Source: Aurantimicrobium photophilum (GTDB lineage Bacteria; Actinomycetota; Actinomycetes; Actinomycetales; Microbacteriaceae). From it: 64,000 nt of DNA. The position numbers and the translations under genes are program-made. The notes beneath the pieces are model-generated. The model was not told where the DNA came from and ran no database searches. It saw nothing but the letters and a program-made list of their open reading frames with translations. How positions within the stretch are numbered: position 1 is the stretch's first letter; each line of letters starts with the position of its first letter. Shown in pieces: positions 1 through 8,367 of the stretch. The stretch lies in contig NZ_CP023994.1 of the NCBI RefSeq assembly GCF_003194085.1, positions 62,001-126,000 of the forward strand, written 5' to 3'.

Positions 1-91
1 AATAAGTAATCCCTGCCCTTTTATTGATAGGGGCTTAACACGTAGTCTCACATCACAAGCTCGAGAATCTTTCTAGAGAAATGAAAGTTAT

Positions 92-193
92 ATGCCAGAG
101 AAACCTGAAGAAGTAGAAATTGATGATGAAACTCTCGAGCTCGCTGCAGGTGGGTTTGCCTTCACAAAACCTGTGAACACAACTGCGGTTTAG
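92..193 (+). CDS. Double-glycine-leader precursor peptide 1 (33 aa)
   Basis: This tiny reading frame encodes a likely RiPP precursor. Its N-terminal part EEVEIDDETLELAAGG is an acidic double-glycine leader of the type cut by C39 peptidases. Cleavage after Gly21 would release the 12-residue core FAFTKPVNTTAV. The core has no Cys, so lanthionine, disulfide or S-glycosyl chemistry is excluded. It has three Thr and one Asn-Thr-Thr. A GAAAG stretch lies just upstream of ATG. Two more peptides with the same leader follow on the same strand, then a glycosyltransferase. The precursor role is inferred from the leader, the repetition and the neighbouring C39 transporter. No homologue was recognised. 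Confidence 0.75.
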   Translation: MPEKPEEVEIDDETLELAAGGFAFTKPVNTTAV

Positions 194-237
194 CCCATTT
201 TGCAGACCGTGAAGCGCTAAAAATAAGAGGATTGAAC

Positions 238-354
238 ATGCAGGAGAATTCAGCTGAAGTTGAAATTGGCGACGATGCTCTAGAAATTGCCGCAGGCGGG
301 GTAATCAAGCCAGTTAACACGACCATCCCAACTACGTATAAAGAACCGCATTAG
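238..354 (+). CDS. Double-glycine-leader precursor peptide 2 (38 aa)
   Basis: This is a second precursor with leader AEVEIGDDALEIAAGG, nearly the same as peptide 1 over the last 16 leader residues. The predicted 17-residue core is VIKPVNTTIPTTYKEPH. It shares the block KPVNTT with the core of peptide 1 and is rich in Thr and Pro, again without Cys. A good ribosome binding site (AAGAGG) lies seven bases before ATG. The conserved KPVNTT after divergent N-terminal core residues suggests that this block is the modified or functional part. Export and leader removal by the C39-ABC transporter at 3508-5709 is inferred. Confidence 0.75.
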   Translation: MQENSAEVEIGDDALEIAAGGVIKPVNTTIPTTYKEPH

Positions 355-425
355 TCATAATTTTGTGAACTGCCCCACACCGTACAGCAAATAATCACGC
401 AGCCGCCCTACGAAGGAGACCATTC

Positions 426-590
426 ATGGAATCTGTATCGCCAGAACCTCAGGAACCAACTACTTCAGAAATTGAACTTGACGATGATGCTTTGGAGCTG
501 GCTGCAGGGGGCTCTTCGGGTAGCGGGATGATGAACTCAACAGAAATCGTCTACGCCTCAACTTTCATCCCATTTGACTCCTCGTTTTAA
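426..590 (+). CDS. Double-glycine-leader precursor peptide 3 (54 aa)
   Basis: This third precursor has a longer leader (29 residues) ending in EIELDDDALELAAGG. The 25-residue core starts SSGSGMMNSTEIVYAS and ends in PFDSSF. It has seven Ser, two Thr and an Asn-Ser-Thr in place of the Asn-Thr-Thr of the other two. It has no Cys. A strong Shine-Dalgarno (GAAGGAGA) sits about seven bases before ATG. The stop codon abuts the GTG start of the next gene, a glycosyltransferase, so the two are probably translationally coupled. That makes peptide 3 and the enzyme a likely substrate-enzyme pair. Confidence 0.75.
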   Translation: MESVSPEPQEPTTSEIELDDDALELAAGGSSGSGMMNSTEIVYASTFIPFDSSF

Positions 591-1379
591 GTGAGCTCTT
601 CCACGCCCCACGTACTCCTCGCAACACCCGTTGCAGGTGGAGTTATTGCGCATCAATACCTGCACTCTGTGCTGAAGCTTCAACGACACTTTGATGCTTT
701 GGGGTGGACCCTTGAGGTCGTTACTCAACCCGATGGGCTTGTTACCCGAAGTAGAAATAGCTTTGCCAGCGTTGTGGTGCGCAATGAGAAATTCACGCAC
801 CTACTCATGCTTGATGCGGATGTCACCGTGGAACCGGAGGGAATTGAACGCATTATTCGTTCAGGCCATGATTTCGTAGGCTGTGTCGTTCCGTTCCGAG
901 AAGTTGATTGGGACAAGGTACGTTCTCATCTGGACATGATTCCTGATGCCAGCGCTCAACAATTGAAGACGATGTCCACAAAATATGCTCTATGGCCAGA
1001 GAGCAAACAGAAGTCAGTGAATGGTTTTATTCCAGTTCATGCCATTGGATCGGCCATCATGCTTCTGTCGCGTTCGGCTCTGATGAAGATTTCTGAAAGT
1101 GAACTTGTCAGTTATGCAACCGAAGGTCTGTATGCATCTGACGGCCACAAAGAAGGCTGGACATTCTTTGATCCGTTTGTTGATGCACAGGGTGTGTATT
1201 TATCTGAGGACTATGCCCTCTGTCAGCGATGGCGATCTTTGGGAGGAACGGTGTGGGCAGACTTGCGCACTCCCACTCATCACATTGGCCCCGTCCACAT
1301 TGAAGGCAACATCGAAGCAAGTTTGAACGCGGCTTCTGAATACACTCGTGCAGCCCGAAGCAAGAAGAGCTCTGATTAA
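591..1379 (+). CDS. GT-A fold glycosyltransferase, coupled to peptide precursors
   Basis: This 262-residue soluble protein resembles GT-A glycosyltransferases. A Rossmann-like start (HVLLATPVAGG) leads to a nucleotide-sugar region with SRN near residues 54-56 and the metal-binding DxD as LDADV at 74-78. A C-terminal block contains SEDYALCQRW and a late His pair (THHIGP). It starts with GTG right after the stop of peptide 3 and has no clear ribosome site of its own, which fits translational coupling. SRN followed some 20 residues later by LDxD also occurs in the RRE fusion (7345-8367) and the MNN9-like enzyme (9461-10222), so these look like relatives. Transfer of sugar to the Ser/Thr- or Asn-containing cores is inferred. 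Its end overlaps the convergent transporter gene by TTAA. Confidence 0.75.
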   Translation: MSSSTPHVLLATPVAGGVIAHQYLHSVLKLQRHFDALGWTLEVVTQPDGLVTRSRNSFASVVVRNEKFTHLLMLDADVTVEPEGIERIIRSGHDFVGCVVPFREVDWDKVRSHLDMIPDASAQQLKTMSTKYALWPESKQKSVNGFIPVHAIGSAIMLLSRSALMKISESELVSYATEGLYASDGHKEGWTFFDPFVDAQGVYLSEDYALCQRWRSLGGTVWADLRTPTHHIGPVHIEGNIEASLNAASEYTRAARSKKSSD

Positions 1380-3511
1380 ACCAGCTGGCGTGAAGCGAGT
1401 TGAGTAAACGCTCCACCCAGTGCCATCAATTCTTCGTAGCTGCCCATCTCGATAACATTTCCTTTATCGAGAACGATAATCTGATCTGCCTTGCGAATGG
1501 TGCTGAGGCGGTGTGCCACCACAATTCGGGTGGAGCCGAGTTTCTCAATCGATTCAGAAACAATGTTCTGGGTGTGATTATCCAGTGCGCTTGTTGCCTC
1601 GTCCAAGATGAGAATTCGAGGCTCTCTGACCAAAGCTCGAGCAATCATCAGGCGTTGCTTCTGTCCACCTGAGAAAGTGCTGGCACCGTCGCTGATGACG
1701 GTTTGCATGCCCATGGGCATTTCGCGGATGTCTTGAGCAATACCCGCACGTTCTGCTGCACGCCAGGCGTCTGTCTCATTACTGCCAGGAGCGCTAGCCA
1801 GAATATTTTCCAGGATTGTTCCGGGAATCAGTGCAGATTCCTGAGGAACGATACCCATCTGGGCAAGGACAGCAGATCGATCCAGCGAGCTGAGCGCTTG
1901 ACCGTCATAGAGCACTGTTCCAGAATCCGGTGTTTCCAAGCCCAAAAGCAGCCTAATGATTGTGGACTTACCGGAACCACTTGCTCCCACGATGGCTGTC
2001 ATCGTTCCGGCAGGAACATTAAATGACACATCGTTAAGGATGTTCATCTCGGGGATGTAACCAAAGTTGACGCTGTCGAAACTGACTCGTCCTGCGAGAA
2101 CGCCAGGGTCACCACCTGCATTACCTAATGGTTCAGGTTCAGCGTCCAGAAGGGGTTTGAGGGAGACGATGCTGGGCCATGCAGAAACAAGGCCAATAGC
2201 CAAAGGCAACAGGCCTACTATGGCGGCGGCGGCTGATGCCGAGGCTGATGTGGCTGTGGTGAATTCACCAATAGTGAGATTGCTGGCACCGGTTGCTTCT
2301 GAAACCACAAGAATGATGGGAACCAACGCTGTGGGGAGACCCGAGATGAGGCCCATGATGAGGTTTGTCTGGCTCACGTCACGAAGTGCGATGTGCATCT
2401 TGGCAAAACGGTAGGTCCAGCGAGAGAACATTCGTTCTTCCGCTCCTGCGGTTCGGATTTTAGAAATCCCAACAAGCATCGAGAAAGTCAACCCGGTGAG
2501 CTCAATGTTTGATTCAGTTTGACGACGAGCATTCTTTCCCAGTTTGGGAAGCATGGCTAAGCCGATCACGAGTGCGAGTACTGCAAGCCCGACTACTCCA
2601 GATGCAAGACCAGGACTCAAATAGCCGAGAACTATAACGCTGCCGATCAGTGCGCCCACTGCAGAAATAATGGAAGGCACGATTGAAGCCATGGAGCTTC
2701 GGAATATCCCGGCACCGGCAATACGTTCACCAAGTTCACCAGGAACGTTCTCGCGGTGGAAGGAAGCAGGTAGGCGGAAGACGCGTTCATAGATGGCTTC
2801 TGTGATGCGGATACCAAACCGCGCAGACAGACGTTGCACGATGAGGCCCTGGCTTGCTGCAATCAAGGTGGTCATGACCGCAATCAGGATCAAAATCACC
2901 ATCAACACAACAATGCTCTGTGCCTCACCCGCCGGCACCAACTCACCGATGATCAGACCGCTGGTGACGGGAACAATCATTCCAATCACGATAGAAATGA
3001 CCGCCGTTGCAACCAGGAACATCACATCGCGCAAGGATCCATGGCTCCAACCCAGACGAATGAGTTGTTTCACCCCAGAGGGACCATCTTGCAGGGAAGG
3101 AACCAATGCCCAGGCGTGGGTATCAATATCCCGCGCAACCTCAGCAGTGACTGTCACTGTTCCACCGTTCGACAGATGCAGCGTCGATCGAACTCCCCGT
3201 GGAATAATCGCTACCCATTCGCCGCGGAAGTTGACCAACAGTGCTTCAGATTGTGCAATCCACCAGTTCTTTTCTGATGTGAGGTCAATCTTCCGGACGG
3301 CAATTCCCAGAGCTCTGGCCGCGTGATCGGGAGTCCGCGGGTGTGTTCTTAAAGCAGGGGAGATTCGAGACTTGGGAACAATGTTTCCTTCGAATTCTGC
3401 GCACCGCAGAACCGCATTGATGAGGTCATTTTCCGTGGATTCGTGTGCTCCAACGCGACCGCCTTCAACAACACTTCTCACCGCGTGTTGAGCTGAATCT
3501 GCTTGGCTCAT
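1376..3511 (-). CDS. NHLM-type peptide export ABC transporter (permease-ATPase, no peptidase)
   Basis: This 711-residue half-transporter has a roughly 150-residue cytosolic N-terminal region with the WWIAQSEALLV block typical of the second ABC protein of NHLM bacteriocin export systems. It continues with about six membrane segments (about 160-420) and an ABC ATPase. The ATPase shows Walker A GASGSGKST, signature FSGGQKQR, Walker B ILILDEATSALD and the H-loop AHRLST. There is no C39 domain. It overlaps the upstream C39-ABC gene by ATGA, so both come from one transcript and probably form a heterodimeric exporter. Role: export of the leader-bearing peptides at 92-590. The NHLM family assignment is by motif memory; the ABC assignment is firm. 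Confidence 0.85.
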   Translation of the reverse strand: MSQADSAQHAVRSVVEGGRVGAHESTENDLINAVLRCAEFEGNIVPKSRISPALRTHPRTPDHAARALGIAVRKIDLTSEKNWWIAQSEALLVNFRGEWVAIIPRGVRSTLHLSNGGTVTVTAEVARDIDTHAWALVPSLQDGPSGVKQLIRLGWSHGSLRDVMFLVATAVISIVIGMIVPVTSGLIIGELVPAGEAQSIVVLMVILILIAVMTTLIAASQGLIVQRLSARFGIRITEAIYERVFRLPASFHRENVPGELGERIAGAGIFRSSMASIVPSIISAVGALIGSVIVLGYLSPGLASGVVGLAVLALVIGLAMLPKLGKNARRQTESNIELTGLTFSMLVGISKIRTAGAEERMFSRWTYRFAKMHIALRDVSQTNLIMGLISGLPTALVPIILVVSEATGASNLTIGEFTTATSASASAAAAIVGLLPLAIGLVSAWPSIVSLKPLLDAEPEPLGNAGGDPGVLAGRVSFDSVNFGYIPEMNILNDVSFNVPAGTMTAIVGASGSGKSTIIRLLLGLETPDSGTVLYDGQALSSLDRSAVLAQMGIVPQESALIPGTILENILASAPGSNETDAWRAAERAGIAQDIREMPMGMQTVISDGASTFSGGQKQRLMIARALVREPRILILDEATSALDNHTQNIVSESIEKLGSTRIVVAHRLSTIRKADQIIVLDKGNVIEMGSYEELMALGGAFTQLASRQLV

Positions 3512-5709
3512 TCGGAACCCACTAATTCTGCGTAGTGCCCGCCTGTGGAGAGCAGTTCCTCGTGTGTTCCACGCTCAACAACAACACCCTTGTTCATCAC
3601 AATGATTTCATCGCAGTCGCGCACAGTAGATAAGCGGTGAGCAATGATGAGCAGACCTGAGCCTGAAGCTAACAAGGAGTTCATCACTTGTTCTTCAACA
3701 ATGGGATCAAGGGCACTGGTTGCTTCATCTAAGACAACGATGCCGGGTTTGCGCAGCATGACGCGCGCAATCTCTAGGCGTTGACGTTGGCCGCCTGACA
3801 TGTTGCGACCACCATCGGCGAGAGTAGATTCATACCCGCCTGGGCGCGACTCTATTTCGTCGGCGATGGAAGCAGCTTGGGCAGCAGCCTTGACGTCTGC
3901 CGTATCAATCAAGTCATCAAACATCGTGATGTTGTCTCGGATGCTGCCGGCAAACAGAACAACGTCTTGTTCGACGTATCCGACAGACTGTGCGCGAATG
4001 GCAGGGGCCGTTTCTCCAACGGGGACACCATCTAGCAACACCTCACCGCTGGTGGGGTGTAATAATCCGACGACTAATCGTGCTGCGGTGGACTTGCCAC
4101 TTCCAGAAGCTCCGACAAGCGCGACACGTTTACCTGGCTCTAACCGAAATGAGAGAGAATCAACGCTGGGTTCAGCCAAGGGTGAGTATCGGAACGTGAC
4201 GTTCTTGACCTCAAGAACTCCGTTACCTTCAGGCTGTTCAGTGCCGACAATTTCCTCACGCTGCTGCAGGAGGTCATCCAGCCGAGTAATCCAGGTGCGA
4301 GCCTGCTGAAGTGTGTCGATAGCTGACGACCACAGCCCGATGGGGCGCATAAATATCGGAATTAATGCCATCACTGCTATGTAGGCACCGACAGAGAGCG
4401 AGCCACTTTCAACAAGAAGTCCGCCCACGCCTATGACGAGCGCTCCAGCAATCGTACTGACCAGTCCGGGAAGCATGCCCAACACGGAAGAAGACATCAT
4501 CAGGTCGTTGTTGACACTGTTGACTTTGGCGTAGTGTCCAAGCACTGTGCGCATTGCATGTTCTTCACCGCCGGTTGCTTTGATGGTTTCGATGGAACGA
4601 AGCGAATAACTCGTGGCACCGGCATAAGCCGCGTTTTCTTGCCCGAGCCGACCGGAGAGCGTGATGCGCTTGGACTGCACAGCTCTCACGGTGAGTAGAA
4701 CAGTTCCCGCCGCGAGCAAAGCGATGACGGCAAGTTGCCAAGAGAAGGCAAAGAGCGCAAAACCTACGGCAATGGAAGTAATGAATCCCACCGCTGCAGG
4801 AACAATCGTTCCGGCAACAATGAGAGAAACAGAATCAATGAGCTGCAGACGTGCCGCAATTTCTCCGGGATAGCGCTGGGCATAAAAGGACGTGGGTAAC
4901 CGCAGGGCTCTCCTGACAAGAATCTGAGCTTCTCGTACCGTCATTGCTTGAGTGAGTTTTCTGGAAACGACGCTTTGCCAGACGCCCAACAGCATTCCCA
5001 AGCCCAAACTGGCGCTCATGATCATGAGGGCAATGCCCGCCCATTCGGTCAGGCCCGCGATGAGGTATTGCTGAACGAACGCTTGCAATGCCAGCGGGCC
5101 AAGCAAGGCAGGAACTGCTGAAATGAGGCCACCAACAAGCAGGAAAGCGATGCCGCTGCCCATACTTTGTATGCGCCACTTCATGGAGGCCAACGTACTG
5201 GGAGCAGAGCCACCCTGTGTAAATTCTGCAGTGGGCTTCATTCGCAAGATAAGGCCGGTAAATGATTTGTCTGCCTCTTCCCAACTAATCAGAACCCGAC
5301 CGCGCGCGGGATCGTTGAGAAAAACACCCTTACTTGAGGTTCCTTCGACAACGACGAAGTGGGCAAAATCCCAATAGGCGATGACCGGAGAAGTTTGATT
5401 GGCCAGCGATTCAAGGGAGATGCTGACGCCTTTTGCCTCCAGGCCGTACTGTCGTGCCGCCTGGACAACACTTTTAGCGCTGGCGCCGTCTCTCGAGACA
5501 CCACATGCGACGCGCAAGTTCTCTAGAGTTTCCCACTTACCGTAGTGGGCGAGAATCATGGCCAGAGAGGCTGCACCGCACTCGGTGACCTCCATCTGAA
5601 GGACAGTGGGAACAGCAACTCGGTTTTTACGAAGCGAGTGGGTAAACGCTAATTCTTCTTCTAATTGTTGGGGAGTTGGTTTTGGTGCAGTATGCGCTTC
5701 AGTAGGCAC
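3508..5709 (-). CDS. C39 peptidase-ABC transporter (leader-cleaving peptide exporter)
   Basis: This 733-residue protein combines a peptidase, a membrane domain and an ATPase. The C39 domain (about 30-150) keeps the oxyanion Gln38, catalytic Cys44 (in TECGAASLAM), His117 (AHFVVVEG) and Asp133 (NDPARG), so it should be active. Membrane segments follow (about 175-450). The ATPase has GASGSGKST, MSGGQRQRLE and IVVLDEATSALD. The family cuts after Gly-Gly in leaders and exports the mature core, which matches the three AAGG leaders at 92-590. The downstream ABC gene overlaps by four bases. The divergent HlyD-like gene starts 84 bases away, so a shared promoter region lies at about 5710-5792. Confidence 0.93.
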   Translation of the reverse strand: MPTEAHTAPKPTPQQLEEELAFTHSLRKNRVAVPTVLQMEVTECGAASLAMILAHYGKWETLENLRVACGVSRDGASAKSVVQAARQYGLEAKGVSISLESLANQTSPVIAYWDFAHFVVVEGTSSKGVFLNDPARGRVLISWEEADKSFTGLILRMKPTAEFTQGGSAPSTLASMKWRIQSMGSGIAFLLVGGLISAVPALLGPLALQAFVQQYLIAGLTEWAGIALMIMSASLGLGMLLGVWQSVVSRKLTQAMTVREAQILVRRALRLPTSFYAQRYPGEIAARLQLIDSVSLIVAGTIVPAAVGFITSIAVGFALFAFSWQLAVIALLAAGTVLLTVRAVQSKRITLSGRLGQENAAYAGATSYSLRSIETIKATGGEEHAMRTVLGHYAKVNSVNNDLMMSSSVLGMLPGLVSTIAGALVIGVGGLLVESGSLSVGAYIAVMALIPIFMRPIGLWSSAIDTLQQARTWITRLDDLLQQREEIVGTEQPEGNGVLEVKNVTFRYSPLAEPSVDSLSFRLEPGKRVALVGASGSGKSTAARLVVGLLHPTSGEVLLDGVPVGETAPAIRAQSVGYVEQDVVLFAGSIRDNITMFDDLIDTADVKAAAQAASIADEIESRPGGYESTLADGGRNMSGGQRQRLEIARVMLRKPGIVVLDEATSALDPIVEEQVMNSLLASGSGLLIIAHRLSTVRDCDEIIVMNKGVVVERGTHEELLSTGGHYAELVGSE

Positions 5710-5792
5710 GTGCCCTTTCCTTCCTGCTCCGCTGACAATCAGTGTTGTACTTGCCTCAAGGCTACAATCTAAATGTGTTCAGGAATCGTGCA

Positions 5793-6575
5793 ATGAGTAA
5801 AGAGCCAACGGGTGACGTTGATCGTCCATTCAAGCTCGTCACCACACCAGCACGATTTGGTCTGCTTATTGCTCTCGTCGCGGCAGTTTGCGGTCTGCTC
5901 TGGCTCTTCGGTGGTCAGCTTGCCGTCAAGGCACCGGCTATGGGCGTGATGGTCAACCCCCCGGGAAATGTTGAAGTTTTCTCCACGGTCAGTGGAACAA
6001 TCGAAAACAACCTGATCCCAAGTGGAACCCCGGTTCTTAAAGGAGATGTCCTCGCCACCGTCAAAACACCTGAAGGTGATTTTGTTGACATTTCTTCACC
6101 TATTGATGGAAAAGTGGTCTCCCTTTCCACAACTGAATTTGCCTTGATATCTGCTGGCAGCCCTGTTGTGACATTGGCCCACAACACGGAGCCCATGATT
6201 GGGTTGATCTTTGTTCCGTCCACCGCCATGGATGATGTTGTTCCAGGACTCAAGGTGGAAGTCAGCCCTGACACCACTGATCTGACTCAAGCAGGATACA
6301 TCGTTGGAAAAGTAACAAAAGTTGACCCACTTCCTGTCACCGTCGAACGCTTGCAGCTCATCTTGGGTGACACAGGCCAGGCCCAGCAGCTTCTTGCGGC
6401 AGGTCCCGTCCAAGAAGTTTTCGTTGAACTTGAACAAGATCCTCAGGGTGCACTGGGCCTCTACTGGTCTGGTGAAGGCCCTGCTGCCGCAGAAGATATC
6501 TCTAGCGGCACGATTGTCGAAGCCAAAATCATCCTCAGAAATCAGACTCCCTGGGAAGCTTTCACAGGAAATTAA
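5793..6575 (+). CDS. HlyD/NHLM-like secretion accessory protein (short)
   Basis: This 260-residue protein has one N-terminal membrane segment (about 21-41) and then a lipoyl/biotinyl-like barrel region (VEVFSTVSGTIENNLI, DISSPIDGKVVSLS), as in membrane-fusion proteins paired with peptide exporters. The start ATG at 5793 is chosen because AGGA lies about eight bases upstream. A frame-extending start at 5742 has no ribosome site. The long coiled-coil hairpin of Gram-negative HlyD is absent, which suits a cell without an outer membrane. It is divergent from the two ABC genes and ends in a four-base TTAA overlap with the convergent glycosyltransferase. It probably completes the export machine. 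Confidence 0.75.
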   Translation: MSKEPTGDVDRPFKLVTTPARFGLLIALVAAVCGLLWLFGGQLAVKAPAMGVMVNPPGNVEVFSTVSGTIENNLIPSGTPVLKGDVLATVKTPEGDFVDISSPIDGKVVSLSTTEFALISAGSPVVTLAHNTEPMIGLIFVPSTAMDDVVPGLKVEVSPDTTDLTQAGYIVGKVTKVDPLPVTVERLQLILGDTGQAQQLLAAGPVQEVFVELEQDPQGALGLYWSGEGPAAAEDISSGTIVEAKIILRNQTPWEAFTGN

Positions 6576-7348
6576 TCCAGATGAATCTTGCCTCTAAGGA
6601 CCGACTGAGCTCGTGTAACGTGACTCTTCATGTCCTCTTCTGAGCAGTTTTGCCACCAGTTCAACAGCTGTAGATTTCTTTGATAATGGGCATGTCCGCT
6701 TCGTGAACGAATGTCTCGATCGTGCCACAAGTGAAACGCGGGCTCGTTCTTCAGTACTTTCACGGTCGCACCAGTACGCACAAACGCGGCACTGAGCGCG
6801 TCATCTTCGCCACCCCAGCCTTGAAATCTTTCATCCATACCGCCAACGGAAAAGTAGCGGGCTCGTTGCATGATCACGATTCCACCACACAAGGGAATCA
6901 CATCCCCATTTCGGGAATCATCTCGATCTGTCTGAGCGGGCTGAGGAAGGACTGCGCTCTGAAGATAAGTGTCTCGCTGGTCTTCCGCAAGCTCTATTAA
7001 TCTGCTGAAGGGGCGAATGACGTCGTCATGGCTTGCGACCCGGTTCAGGGTAGCCATGAAGGTCCGTGAATCCATCAGTGTGTCGGCGTCAACAATCGCG
7101 ATGACGTCATCGGTTGATGCCGAGAACCCACGATTGATGGCGCATGCCTTATTGAAAGAACCTGTACTTTCTGTGAAAACACGGATGACACCAGCAGGTA
7201 CGCTCAATTCTCTATCAGGTTGCTCAGCATGTTCCGACAACAGCACCGTGATGTTCAGCTCACTCAGCCACCTCAACACAGCCTCGGCGTTGATGCGCCG
7301 ATTACCTGAAAGGTCAACCCGGTAGGGAACAATCGCAACAGCGGTCAT
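6572..7348 (-). CDS. Family 2/27-like glycosyltransferase with WGGED motif
   Basis: This 258-residue GT-A enzyme has DxD as VDADT (residues 86-90) and GWGGEDDAL (177-185), followed by HLWHD (206-210). That combination is found in polypeptide GalNAc-transferase-like and chondroitin-polymerase-like domains, where WGGED binds the acceptor or acts in catalysis and the late His binds metal. All key residues appear intact. It is the last gene of a four-gene minus-strand operon and overlaps the RRE-GT fusion by ATGA. The polypeptide GalNAc-transferase resemblance makes it a reasonable candidate for attaching the first sugar to a peptide, but the donor sugar and acceptor are unknown. It could also extend a glycan started by another enzyme. 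Confidence 0.8.
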   Translation of the reverse strand: MTAVAIVPYRVDLSGNRRINAEAVLRWLSELNITVLLSEHAEQPDRELSVPAGVIRVFTESTGSFNKACAINRGFSASTDDVIAIVDADTLMDSRTFMATLNRVASHDDVIRPFSRLIELAEDQRDTYLQSAVLPQPAQTDRDDSRNGDVIPLCGGIVIMQRARYFSVGGMDERFQGWGGEDDALSAAFVRTGATVKVLKNEPAFHLWHDRDIRSRSGHAHYQRNLQLLNWWQNCSEEDMKSHVTRAQSVLRGKIHLD

Positions 7349-8367
7349 TTCGAACCTTGAGCAAGCAGTGCCCGTGCACCACTCAACGAGTGACCAAAGG
7401 AACCAGCAGTGGTGGCCATGATGTGCCCTCCCGCAGCGCGCCAGCGCTCGCAGAATGCAACATCTCCTGAGGCAACGCGGTGTGAAGTAATCACAGAGTC
7501 AAAGAAACCCCAGTAATGCTCCAAGTATTCGATTCTTTGGTCGCCCACAAGTCCGCGGTATCTGGTCACGTGATTGCTGGCGGAAAGCTTCTCTATTCCT
7601 CCCCGCGAAAGCACTACAGCAGACATACTGGTGTGGAGGGCCTCAAAGTAGCCGTTACTTTGAATGCGAGGGCGTTCTACACCCTCAAATATGACGTTGT
7701 AGGTATAGGCAAAACCGGATAGTTGCTCTGGGCTTAACCCTGAAGAGGCTGAGGCTTTATTCCAGTTGGGCTCCTCTTGCTTCACAGGAATGGTGACGAA
7801 GTCATGTTGACTGCTCATGATGTGGTCTAACGACACTTCCGTTACCGCACGGGTGGAATAAGTGTTTCCGTCGAGCAATAGGAGATGTGAGAACTCATCT
7901 CGCAAGAGCATGGCACTGAGCGCTCGATTACGAGAGAGGGCAAAGTCAGGCTGTGGATCAATGACGAGGCGATGTTTCACCTCTGCCAGCTCTAAGACTT
8001 TCGTCATGGTGGTGATATTTTTTAACGTTTCGACCGACACCGACTCCCCGGGCGCCCTCACTGAAATTAACAAGGATTTTTGTGAAACAGGTATGGCCTG
8101 AAACTCGACCAGAAGCCCCGATTTGTGAAGTTCTTGCAGGGCTTTCTGGATTTCAGGAAAGGGGTCGTGATGCAGATCAAAGAGGGCTTGTACCGTTTGC
8201 GAAATACCACGAGGAGAATTGTGGCCGTTAGAAAGCACAAGAACCATATATGCGGTTCGATTAATCCAGGTGACAAGTTCGGAGCCAGGAAGCGTGACGA
8301 GATAGCCCTCGTGCGTGGGAACAATCGTGAGGTTGTCTCGCTTTGTGGGGTGTGCGTGAGAAGTCAT
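7345..8367 (-). CDS. PqqD-like RiPP recognition element fused to degenerate GT fold
   Basis: This 340-residue protein starts with a PqqD-like winged domain (about 13-86): TIVPTHEGYLVTL, WINRTAYMVLVLSNG, a helical run, then LHKSGLL. Such domains bind RiPP leader peptides. The rest resembles the glycosyltransferase at 591-1379: SRNRALSAMLLRDEFSHL aligns with its SRN block, but the metal site LDAD is LDGN here (166-168), SEDYALC is SGDVAFC, and the HH pair is reduced. It may therefore be a pseudo-enzyme that brings precursors to active partners. The start at 8367 is chosen because it gives an ATGA overlap with the gene before it and an AAAGGTG ribosome site. A longer start at 8439 would overlap by 76 bases. 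Confidence 0.75.
   Translation of the reverse strand: MTSHAHPTKRDNLTIVPTHEGYLVTLPGSELVTWINRTAYMVLVLSNGHNSPRGISQTVQALFDLHHDPFPEIQKALQELHKSGLLVEFQAIPVSQKSLLISVRAPGESVSVETLKNITTMTKVLELAEVKHRLVIDPQPDFALSRNRALSAMLLRDEFSHLLLLDGNTYSTRAVTEVSLDHIMSSQHDFVTIPVKQEEPNWNKASASSGLSPEQLSGFAYTYNVIFEGVERPRIQSNGYFEALHTSMSAVVLSRGGIEKLSASNHVTRYRGLVGDQRIEYLEHYWGFFDSVITSHRVASGDVAFCERWRAAGGHIMATTAGSFGHSLSGARALLAQGSK

Noticed and set aside
1-91. Promoter of the precursor peptides
   Set aside because: TTGATA at 24-29 has no partner -10 at a good distance. The real promoter may lie before the window.
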